A DNA stretch of 64,000 bases, taken from Branchiostoma lanceolatum. Lineage: Eukaryota > Chordata > Leptocardii > Amphioxiformes > Branchiostomatidae. Shown piece after piece: positions 54,101-64,000 of this stretch. The stretch covers positions 38,301,958-38,365,957 of the forward strand of contig NC_089722.1 of assembly GCF_035083965.1 (NCBI RefSeq), given 5' to 3'. The notes under the pieces were generated by a model. The model was not told the DNA's origin, searched no databases, and was given only the letters and a program-made list of their open reading frames with translations. Positions within the stretch are counted from its first letter, which is position 1; each line of letters begins with the position of its first letter. A program made the position numbers and the translations under genes.

Positions 54101-56515
54101 AGACATTACAGATTTTCCATCTAAACAACGACAAACAGTCTAATTAATAACTAATTTATGTTATTTCTCTGTTATTCGTCTTTCATTTCTTTTGGTATAT
54201 CTTTCATATGGGACACTGTGTTACAGGTGTACTGTCGCCGCGAGGGCTGCCATGACACCTTGCAAAGGGGGCTGCTGTATCAGCACGAGGAAAGCTGTGA
54301 CTACAAGAAGGTCACATGCCTTTGTAGCTACAAGACAATCCAGATGGATCTGGACCGGCATTTGAAGACTGATTGTGCGACCCATCCAATTCAGTGCCCA
54401 GTGCCGGGCTGTGGAAGACCTGTCGAGAGGTACAGAAAGCCTGCGCCTGAATGAATAAGTTAAAACGGTCAAAAGTTCGTTTCATTTCGAAATTTTTCGC
54501 CGGGATGCATTGACTGGTGAAAACAATGGTACACGGGATGTGACGCATACTTGATGTGCAAATACCGAATTCAGCTCACCCATTGCGTATAGGTACCTCG
54601 CACAGGGGAATGGGTGACAGCACGTAATCACAGTCCGTAGAAAAACGTAGCTACTCTTTGTAAGCTCACTGATTTCAGGTTTATCAATCGTGAAATGTAA
54701 ATACTACGCTCTCGATCGAACCTGTTTTCGGGTATTGATTAAAACTGTTACCATTTTTACGAGGACAGGCTATTATTTGGTATGTAAAGGGATATTCCAT
54801 ATTTCTTATGGGGCCAAAGTTGCTGTACATATTACACAGGAATGCAAGCAGACTACGCTCTTGCTCGAACCTGTTTTCGGGTATTGATTAAAACTGCTAC
54901 CTTTTTTTACTTGGATAGGCTATTGTATGTAAAGGGATATTCCATATTTCTTGTAGGGCCAAAGTGGCTGTACATATTACACAGGAATGCAAGCAGACTG
55001 TGGCCAGTTGCCATGTGCCAGGATGTGGGTTCGTGGGAAGGGCAAAGGATATGGCCGGCCACGCAGAGGAATTCGCAAAGAAGCACGTGGGGCTTTTGTC
55101 GCACTACAACGACAGGCTGAAAATCGGATTGGTCGAGGGAAAGTTACAGGTACACAGACCTAATTCATATTACTGAGTCTATGCGCAAACGCGCGAATCT
55201 TATGGAAAACGTACAGATCTTATGGAAAACGTACGAATCACGATGTGATTACGAACGTATTGTATTGAAGGCGAACGAATCTTAGGCCAAATACGTAGTC
55301 TTTTTATGCAAACCAGTGTTGGGAGTGGGGTTGGCATGTTTCTTTGTGTTTCTACTGACGATATTTTGATTTTTCTGAGGACATTTTTGATTGCATGTGA
55401 GGATTGTGAGCTATTGCTTTGCTCCATTTAGGCGTGCCACACCGTGTCACTCTGCCGCATCTCGACGACGCCATCTTGAATGAAATTGATTTTTTTTCTA
55501 TGCATTTTGTGCTTGTAGGAATGGAATTCTTTTGTTTTTCATTATAACCATGTTCTAACTATAAGACAAAGGAGTGCGGATGCTATTATCATAGGTAATA
55601 ATGAGAAGGATTTCAAGAATTATGATGTTACAACATATGTCCTTAAAGATACACCAATTCTATTGGCGAGATTCCCGCAGGTGGTGGACGAGATCGCTGA
55701 CACAGGCCGCTGCGCATTGACAAATTTTGACACGGAACTCATACGGAATTGCATATCGCACAAGTTCATGATTAAGTGAACCATCAACATGCAGGCAATT
55801 GAGTGTATATATCTTACGTTTCAGCGATCTGACGCATCCCTTGCGTACGGCGAGGTGAAGGCCATCCTTTTCACCATCCCCTACTTTAAACGTGAAGTCG
55901 CAATGGGAACCACCGCCTTCACCTCGCCATCACGCAAGGACGTCTTCAACGCCGAATGGCAGGTGTCACTGGAAAACCAAGGCATCGTGTGGTACGTCTA
56001 CCTATGCCTCGTGTCACGTGCCGATCCACTGCACTTGAAAGTCATGTAGGTGAAACAATGATATAATTTTGAATTGCATTGGCCTTAGTTTTTGTATTTA
56101 GTTACGGATTGAAATACTTTGCATAATGCGCTTAAACAATGATTAGACATTGTTGCCCTGAACAATTATGTTACGTTGCAATTTTAATGTGTCATGATGC
56201 TAGACGTCGATCGTATTGAAGCATTGGGGTTGTAATAGTAGAGTTGATGGTACAATGTATTCCATAAAAACAGACTCTTGTCCATTCGTTCCAGAAACTA
56301 TTTATTCGATTTTCTTATTCAACAGGTTCCTACTGCAATCACCTGACCGCGGGGAGGACCATGCAATCTGCCTGTCTGAGACGTTGGAGGTCAGGGAGAA
56401 CAAGAAGTACGGGACGACTGTACCCTACCACAAACTTACTGAGTACAGTGACCATGGTGACCAGTTAGTGGTCAAGGTATTGATGCAGAAGGTTTCTGCA
56501 TCTGTAAAGATGTAG
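51106..56515 (+). CDS. RING finger / TRAF-type zinc finger / MATH-like protein, 7 exons
   Basis: Exons: 51106-51169, 53153-53210, 53577-53820, 54227-54429, 55008-55149, 55825-56045, 56326-56515. All junctions are GT-AG, phases fit, and the total is 1122 nt, giving 373 residues. Order: N-terminal MAFGRWTVDRDLKRDI; RING finger C-x2-C-x12-C-x-H-x2-C-x2-C-x8-C-x2-C (about residues 38-73, split by intron 2); TRAF-type zinc fingers (CSLCGFQG...HKKADC, CRREGCHDTL...CDYKKVTC, CATHPIQCPVPGC, CHVPGCGFVGRAKDM); then a MATH/TRAF-C-like domain (FTSPSRKDVFNAEWQVSL, WYVYLCLVSRADPL, FLLQSPDRG, YSDHGDQLVVKVL). The family suggests a cytoplasmic E3 ubiquitin ligase or signalling adaptor. I see no coiled coil, so it is not a standard TRAF. 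The exact orthologue is unclear. Confidence 0.8.
51170..53152 (+). other. Intron 1 of the RING/TRAF gene
   Basis: No additional exon recognised. It contains a solo end of the 39690-39931 MITE family at about 52930-52995 and a single MITE-tip motif CATCTGCTTGGAGAT near 51541. Confidence 0.5.
54703..54996 (+). repeat. Tandem duplication before the exon 5 acceptor
   Basis: Two copies (54703-54851, 149 bp; 54852-54996, 145 bp) run from ACTACGCTCT through ACACAGGAATGCAAGCAG, about 90% alike. The second copy ends 11 bp before the chosen acceptor GGCCAG|T at 55007. Two AG dinucleotides of the duplicated tail (ACACAG, AAGCAG) are rival acceptors, but they would be out of phase. Confidence 0.8.
55681..55779 (+). 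other. Unplaced exon-like segment
   Basis: After a good acceptor (TTCCCGCAG at 55680), an open phase-0 frame reads VVDEIADTGRCALTNFDTEL then IRNCISHKFMIK and a stop at 55777. ALTNF...S..F resembles the start of MATH domains. The only donor-like site, ATTAA|GTGAAC, is phase 2 and would break the next exon. It may be an alternative last exon, a decayed duplicate exon, or chance. The main model skips it. Confidence 0.35.
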
Positions 56516-58740
56516 ACCTGCCATCCATTGCCCATGCCATGGTCTACTCTAGCTTGACGAGGGGTACAGTTACTAACTAGTTTATTTCTAACTTTTCATA
56601 GTCTAGTCCATGAACTATTCACATATATTCAAAATGTACACCTGTAACTATTAAACTTGTTACCTTTCTGCGTGGTACATTTCATTCTATCCTTTTGGTG
56701 TTTTCTAAATACCTGTAGACTTTTGAAAAACAATACATTTTGTTGAAACATCCTAGACTTGAATGTGGTATACAAACCTATTGTGATCAAATGGTCCCCA
56801 ATTTGTACATTTGCAGTCATTGGCATCCATCTTTTTTGTGTTTCAAAATTTACTTACTCCCTTCTCCAATTCATCCCAAAAGTTGTCTAACCTTGCTTCA
56901 CCACTAGTGACCGTGTAATGCTCAAATTTCATATCTTTTACAAATGCGCAACGGTGGGGATTGTATTGTTGTCCAATTGTATAGATGTACGTTTGCTGAT
57001 ACTGTAGGAGTTCGAACATGACGTTTGTGTTGTTAAGTGAATGGTCCTGTCATTCCATGGGATGTCGAATGTTTTGAAGACTTTTATTAAAAGTGGTATG
57101 CAAATTATTTTCCGTCCATGTTTAATTTTCTGACCATTTGGCATGTTATATAAGAAAGAACCTTATTATTTAAACAAGTTTCCACGAAAAACCCCTACTT
57201 TTACACATTCACGGATGAACAAAAAGCTATGTATACCCTTCTCTTGAAATCACAAAACCCACAAATACTAGAAAAAGTACGCCTTTTCGTCTTCCACTAC
57301 CTCTAAAAAAGAAGTCAAACCCAGCTGGTTTAGATATAGCCAACAATTGTACTTAGTACGAGTAGCCTATTGTTACAACAAAGTCACTGACGCATGTATG
57401 TTTTCCCCAATGTTTTTACCATGTAGTTGCAATTAGCCCACGGGCATGAACTTGCATTAAACTTCTATAAGAGCTTTCTTGTATAATTCCATAGTTTGAT
57501 CCTTTTATTGTATGTTAAGTCGATTGATAATGTGTGTCAGCTTTCAATGATAAGGAAGAGAAAGGAAAATTGAAATTTTCACTGAACTTTTAATTCACAG
57601 TGGCGGTAAGTGATTTACAGAACGGATGTGTGAAGGAATCATATATTAGATAACTAGTACTGGGCGAAGATAACAATTTTCACGGTGATGATAAGTTCAC
57701 GGTACACAGGTGGCCGTGAAAACAGTTAACATTAAGTTACAGTGAAAGAAACAAGAATTACAGAATGTTACCCATTCAAACAGTGATTGTGATCCAACAA
57801 GTCTGCTGTGTATAGTTACTACATGTATGTAATTTTTATACTACACCGAGATATCTAATTTCTTCACCTTTTGTAAGAGGATCTGGTACATTTCTGTCCA
57901 CTGGACTGGGCCAGCCTCGTACAAATTGTCAATAGCACAAGGGTATATATAACAGTTAAGGAGTTAAATATCTATGTTATTATTCGCTACATCTGTTTGT
58001 AAACTGCAATTTGACAAATAAGTTTGTAATTTGAGATCTATTGGAATATGACGTTGTTAACCATTTATAAACATATGTGTTTGTCAATAAGGTACTTGGA
58101 TGTGTATTGTACCAACAAATTCATCACATGGCAGTTCAGAAGAAGCTAATGGTTCAAAATTTTGACATGTCGTTTTTAACTAAAAAGGCCAATCCACAAA
58201 CAACAGCCTTCAAACTTTGATTACTCCATAAGTTTGACTTGCATAGAAAGTCTCACACAGCAAAGTACTACATTATGTGATAGCATGTAACTTTATTGCA
58301 GCTAAATGAAATAACGTACAACATCAACACACTAGCACTTTTTTGGTTTGTAATTGTTTGTAAAGAAATTGATGTTCAGTGATTTTCCTGGCTCAGCAAG
58401 TAATTGAAATGATAAAGACTTGCTACATTGACTGATTGACGAGATTCTTCTCCTATTGACCAGTTTTCTTGTTAGAAGGCAAGTGTGAGCAGCAGGTTCA
58501 GGTGTCCATGTGGTCTTCAAGGCCTCTTCATCCTCTTGAATGCCGCAATTCTAAATACCTTTTCCCTGAAAATAAAAAATAAAAACAGGGGCAGTAAACA
58601 GCGTACAAAGGTTGTCCATGTCACAACAAATGGTGATCAAGTTCATCATGTCCCATCACCAGCAATTACTTGTTAGCTTGTGCTATCTTTTCTTACATCT
58701 TTGTCTTAGTCAACAACAGTTATGCACATACTGTACTCAG
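56516..58740. other. 3' flank of the RING/TRAF gene; MITE remnant
   Basis: The 3' UTR begins here; no poly(A) signal can be chosen with confidence. 57572-57765 matches 30518-30752 (diverged MITE). The rest has no supported gene. Confidence 0.4.
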
Positions 58741-60330
58741 CATATAAGGCCTGTAAAAACACAAACCACACACACATAACTTGTCTCACCTGTAAAACAC
58801 AAACCACACACACACCTCGTCCACCTGTAAAACACAAACCACACACACAGCTCGTCTCACCTGTAAAACACAAAGCACAAACACAGCTCGTCTCACCTGT
58901 AAAACACAAACCACACACACATAACTTGTCTCACCTGTAAAACACAAACCACACATATAGCTCGTCCACCTGTAAAACACAAACCACACACACAGCTCAT
59001 CTTACCTGTAAAACACAAACCACACACACATAACTCGTCTCGCCTGTAAAACACAAACCACAAACACACAGCTCGTCTCACCTGTAAAACACAAACCACA
59101 CACACATAACTTGTCTCACCTGTAAAACACAACCCACACACACAACTCGTCTCACCTGTAAAACACAAACCACACACACAGCTCGTCTCACCTGTAAAAC
59201 ACAAACCACACACACATAACTTGTCTCACCTGTAAAACACAACCCACACACACAGCTCGTCTCACCTGTAAAACACAAACCACACACACATACCTCGTCT
59301 CACCTGTAAAACACAAACCACAAACACACAGCTCGTCTCACCTGTAAAACACAAACCACACACACATAACTTGTCTCACCTGTAAAACACAAACCACACA
59401 CACAGCTCGTCTTACCTGTAAAACACAAACCACACACACAGCTCGTCTCACCTGTAAAACACAAACCACACACACAGCTCGTCTCACCTGTAAAACACAA
59501 ACCACACACACATAACTTGTCTCACCTGTAAAACACAACCCACACACACAGCTCGTCTCACCTGTAAAACACAAACCACACACACATAACTTGTCTCACC
59601 TGTAAAACACAACCCACACACACAGCTCGTCTCACCTGTAAAACACAAACAACACACACAGCTCATTCACCTGTAAAACACAAACCACACACACACAGCT
59701 CGTCTCACATGTAAAACACAAACCACACACACAGCTCATTCACCTGTAAAACACAAACCACACACACACAGCTCATTCACCTGTAAAACACAAACCACAC
59801 ACACACAGCTCGTCCACCTGTAAAACACAAACCACACACACACAGCTCGTCCACCTGTAAAACACAAACCACACACACAGCTCGTCTCACCTGTAAAACA
59901 CAAACCACACACACAGCTCATTCACCTGTAAAACACAAACCACACACACACAGCTCGTCTCACATGTAAAACACAAACCACACACACAGCTCGTCTCACC
60001 TGTAAAACACAAACCACACACACAGCTCATTCACCTGTAAAACACAAACCACACACACAGCTCATTCACCTGTAAAACACAAACCACACACACAGCTCAT
60101 TCACCTGTAAAACACAAACCACACACACACAGCTCATTCACCTGTAAAACACAAACCACACACACACAGCTCGTCCACCTGTAAAACACAAACCACACAC
60201 ACATAGCTCGTCCACCTGTAAAACACAAACCACACACACATAGCTCGTCCACCTGTTAAACACAAAGCACAAACCACAAACACATCTCGTCTGCCTGTAA
60301 AACACAAACCACACACAGACAGGTTAGAAC

Positions 60331-60914
60331 TTAACTTAACTTATCTTAACTAGACTTAAGTACTAAATTGTTAGGGCCTAACCTAACTTATCTTAATTAG
60401 ACTTAAATACTTAATTATTAGGGCCTAACCTAACTTATCTTAACTAGACTTAAACTTACTTGTTAGCTTCTAACTTAACTTATCTTAACTTATCTTAACT
60501 AGACTTAAATACTAAATTGTTAGGGCCTAACCTTACTTATCCTAACTATTACTTAAACTTACTTGTTAGGTTCTAACTTAACTTAACTTAACTTAACTAG
60601 ACTTAAATACTTAATTGTTAGGGCCTTACCTAACTTATCTTAACTAGACTTTAACTTACTTGTTAGGTTCTAACTAAACTTAACTTTACTTAACTTATCT
60701 TAACTAGACTTAAATACTTAACTTAACTTAACTAGACTTAAATACTTAATTGTTAGGGCCTTACCTAACTTATCTTAACTAGACTTTAACTTATTTGTTA
60801 GGTTCTAACTAAACTTAACTTTACTTAACTTATCTTAACTAGACTTAAATACTTAATTTAACTAGACTTAAATACTTAATTGTTAGGGCCTTACCTAACT
60901 TATCTTAACTAGAC
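60331..60914. repeat. TTAACTTAACT / TTAGGGCC block, copy 1
   Basis: Irregular repeats of TTAACTAGACTTAAATACTT, then AATTGTTAGGGCCTAACC, then TAACTTATC. The TTAGGGCCTAACC core joins a vertebrate-type telomere hexamer to most of its complement. Confidence 0.9.
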
Positions 60915-62070
60915 AACCCACACACACAGCTCGTCTCACCTGTAAAACACAAACCAAACACACAGCTCGTCTCACCTGGAAAACACAAACCACAAACACA
61001 GCTCGTCTCACCTGTAAAACACAAACCACACACACACAGTTCGTCTTACCTGTAAAACACAAACCACAAACACACAGCTCGTCTCACGTGAAAAACACAA
61101 ACCACACACACAGCTCGTCTCACCTGTAAAACACAAACCACACACACAGCTCGTCTTACCTGTAAAACACAAACCACACACACATAACTTGTCTCACCTG
61201 AAAAACACAAACCACAAACACAGCTCGTCTCACCTGTAAAACACAAACCACACACACAGCTCGTCTTACCTGTAAAACACAAACCACAAACACACAGCTC
61301 GTCTCACGTGAAAAACACAAACCACACACACAGCTCGTCTCACCTGTAAAACACAAACCACACACACAGCTCGTCTCACCTGTAAAACACAAACCACACA
61401 CACAGCTCGTCTCACCTGTAAAACACAAACCAAAAACACAAAGCTCGTCTCACCTGTAAAACACAAACCACAAACACACAGCTCGTCTCACCTGGAAAAC
61501 ACAAACCACAAACACAGCACGTCTCACCTGAAAAACACAAACCACAAACACACAGCTCGTCTCACCTGTAAAACACAAACCACACACACAGCTCGTCTTA
61601 CCTGTAAAACACAAACCACACACACAGCTCGTCCACCTGTAAAACACAAACCACACACACATAACTTGTCTCACCTGTAAAACACAACCCACACACACAG
61701 CTCGTCTCACCTGTAAAACACAAACCACACACACAGCTCATTCACCTGTAAAACACAAACCACACACACACAGCTCGTCTCACATGTAAAACACAAACCA
61801 CACACACAGCTCGTCTCACCTGTAAAACACAAACCACAAACACACAGCTCGTCTCACCTGTAAAACACAAACCACACACACACAGCTCGTCTTACCTGTA
61901 AAACACAAACCACACACACAGCTCATTCACCTGTAAAACACAAACCACACACACAGCTCATTCACCTGTAAAACACAAACCACACACACATAGCTCGTCC
62001 ACCTGTTAAACACAAAGCACAAACCACAAACACATCTCGTCCGCCTGTAAAACACAAACCACACACAGAC

Positions 62071-62947
62071 AGGTTAGAACTTAACTTATATTAATTAGAC
62101 TTAAGTACTAAATTGTTAGGGCCTAACCTAACTTATCTTAATTAGACTTAAATACTTAATTATTAGGGCCTAACCTAACTTATCTTAACTATTACTTAAA
62201 CTTACTTGTTAGGTTCTAACTTAACTTAACTTAACTAGACTTAAATACTACATTGTGAGGGCCTAACCTTACTTATCCTAACTATTACTTAAACTTACTT
62301 GTTAAGTTCTAACTTAACTTAACTAGACTTAAATACTTAATTGTTAGGGCCTTACCTAACTGATCTTAACTAGACTTAAACTTACTTGTTAGGTTCTAAC
62401 TAAACTTAACTTTACTTAACTTATCTTAACTAGACTTAAATACTTAATTGTTAGGGTCTAACCTATCTTAACTAGACTACAACTTACTTGTTAGGTTCTA
62501 ACTTAACTTAACTTAACTAACCTAGACTTAAATACTTAATTGTTAGGGCCTTACCTAACTTATCTTAACTAGACTTAAACTTACTTGTTAGGTTCTAACT
62601 CAACTTAACATTACTTAACTTAACTTAACTAGACTTAAATACTTAATTGTTAGGGTCTAACCTATCTTAACTAGACTACAACTTACTTGTTAGGTTCTAA
62701 CTTAACTTAACTTAACTTAACTAGACTTAAATACTTAACTGTTAGGGCCTAACCTAACTTATCTTAACTAGACTACAACTTACTTGTTAGGTTCTAACTT
62801 AACTTAACTTAACTTAACTAGACTTAAATACTTAACTGTTAGGGCCTAACCTAACTTATCTTAACTAGACTTAAACTTACTTGTTTAGATCTAAACTTAA
62901 CTTAACTTAACTCATCTTAACTAGACTTAAATACTAAATTGTTAGGG
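62071..62947. repeat. TTAACTTAACT / TTAGGGCC block, copy 2
   Basis: Longer version of the block at 60331-60914, with several periods of about 100 bp, each holding one TTAGGG(C/T)CTAACC and one GTTAGGTTCTAAC. Confidence 0.9.
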
Positions 62948-63320
62948 TCTGTAAAACACAAACCACACACACAGCTCGTCTCACCTGCAAAACACAAACC
63001 ACACACACAGCTCGTCTTACCTGGAAAACACAAACCACACACACAGCTCGTCTCACCTGAAAAACACAAACCACAAACACAGCTCGTCTCACCTGTAAAA
63101 CACAAACCACACACACAGCTCGTCTTACCTGGAAAACACAAACCACACACACAGCTCGTCTCACCTGTAAAACACAAACCACAAACACAGCTCGTCTCAC
63201 CTGTAAAACACAAACCACACACACAGCTCGTCTTACCTGTAAAACACAAACCACACACACACAGCTCGTCTCACATGTAAAACACAAACCACACACACAT
63301 AATTCGTCTCACATGTAAAA

Positions 63321-64000
63321 CGCACATTCTCACCTAACTAGACACAGTATCATGTTAGTTTTTACTTGTACAAAGCCAAATATTATTTCCTTAAGTTATT
63401 CTAGTGATAAGTGATGGGACATAATGACATGATACTGGACAATGTTGGTACACTATTTTCTGTGTAGTGGCATTATTATGTAAACCTGTAGATTAGAATA
63501 AACAATAGCTCAAGAAATGATGCTGGGCGGCCAGAACCTAAATGCAATCCACTTACACAGCTATTGTAAAATCAAAAAACCATGATCACAGCATGTTGAT
63601 AATAAGCGACAATAAAAACTGTTGGCTCTGCTGCAGTACCTTAATAGAAAGACACAATGGGGACAAAAATCTAATCATTTTGAGGACAAGACAGATATTA
63701 AGACAATCAATCCAGGCATTCTGAAACTATATAATAGTCTTGGTAAAGGTAATAAGTTTCATGGTTACGGCCTGCCCTAGTAGTACCCAGGTCACATGCC
63801 AGAAATCATTCTTGACCTTTACCTTTCCAACACCTACCTACATACCAAATATTGTTACAATCCATCCAGAGGTTCAAAGTTATGCTAACCACAATTCACC
63901 CATCCTCCTTTAATGTGTGCAATTGATGTCACACCAAAATACCTGTGTACCAAATTATTACAGCTCCAAATAGAAACAATAGCTGGTATCGGACATAGTG
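63321..64000. other. No gene seen
   Basis: AT-rich sequence after the satellite. Near 63770-63920, phrases such as ACACCTACCTACATACCAAA match 33475-33500, a dispersed repeat. No coding motif. Confidence 0.4.

Larger units (their letters stand above)
58755..63320. repeat. Composite satellite array
   Basis: Two unrelated tandem repeats alternate. A: a 36-bp unit CTCGTCTCACCTGTAAAACA then CAAACCACACACACAG, with 35-40-bp variants (CTCATTCACC, CATAACTTGT, extra CA), at 58755-60330, 60915-62070 and 62948-63320. B: a TTAACTTAACT-rich block at 60331-60914 and 62071-62947. The A-to-B junctions at 60318-60335 and 62062-62080 are nearly identical (ACACACAGACAGGTTAGAAC then TTAACTTA), so the A+B block was duplicated as a unit. 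Minus-strand Cys/Val/Leu-rich frames over A are artefacts of a period divisible by three. Confidence 0.95.

Noticed and set aside
54991-55007. AAGCAG or ACACAG as the exon 5 acceptor of the RING/TRAF gene
   Set aside because: They are in phase 0 while the upstream donor after GAGAG at 54429 is phase 2. Only the AG at 55007 joins PVE to SCHVPGCG in frame.
58755-63320. Cys-rich 'MCGLCFTGETSCV' proteins on the minus strand
   Set aside because: These are translations of a 36-bp AC-rich satellite in a stop-free frame, with no signal of coding selection.

Overview
This window reads as nuclear DNA of an invertebrate deuterostome, most likely a lancelet (amphioxus, Branchiostoma). That is an inference. 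It rests on intron-rich genes with standard GT-AG junctions, deuterostome-like GDAP2 and TRAF-type proteins, a very high load of short inverted-repeat elements, tRNA-derived SINEs, CR1/L2-like LINE fragments, a Penelope-like element, and large polymorphic-looking minisatellites. There are no operons, ribosome binding sites or CRISPR arrays.

Layout. 1-4300: repeat-rich, with a minus-strand LINE ORF2 fragment and a cluster of foldback elements. 4500-7410: a C2H2 zinc-finger gene of 12 intact fingers, cut by a 1.66-kb LTR-flanked non-autonomous retroelement with identical 138-bp LTRs and a CTAG target duplication. The gene's last codons and poly(A) signal now lie in the LTR. 7411-9690: degenerate repeats. 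About 9700-28500 (+): the complete GDAP2 gene. I could reconstruct 13 coding exons with consistent phases and 502 codons (macro domain, then CRAL-TRIO domain), plus plausible 5' exons. Its introns carry MITEs, SINEs, a Tigger-like element and a 3.4-kb minisatellite.

28500-51000: no convincing host gene. It holds TIR elements, a 5'-truncated Penelope-like element with a GIY-YIG domain and a hammerhead-ribozyme-like motif, LINE fragments, palindromic minisatellites with a recent 490-bp duplication, and a second LTR-flanked element related to the first. 51106-56515 (+): a seven-exon RING / TRAF zinc finger / MATH gene (373 codons in one consistent frame). 58740-63320: a composite satellite of a 36-bp AC-rich unit alternating with blocks rich in TTAACT and TTAGGGCCTAACC.

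The most striking structure is in GDAP2 intron 6. The minisatellite unit (45 bp) is the 3' splice acceptor plus the first 24 coding bases of exon 7. The true acceptor is therefore the last of about 77 near-identical acceptors, and each upstream copy is followed by an in-frame stop. The other main signals are the hammerhead motif in the Penelope element, and the two LTR elements that share an internal 5' region but have unrelated LTRs.

The two host genes are independent. GDAP2 is a predicted ADP-ribose- and lipid-binding-fold protein, and the RING/TRAF gene is a predicted ubiquitin-ligase or adaptor protein. All calls come from reading the sequence; no database search was run.
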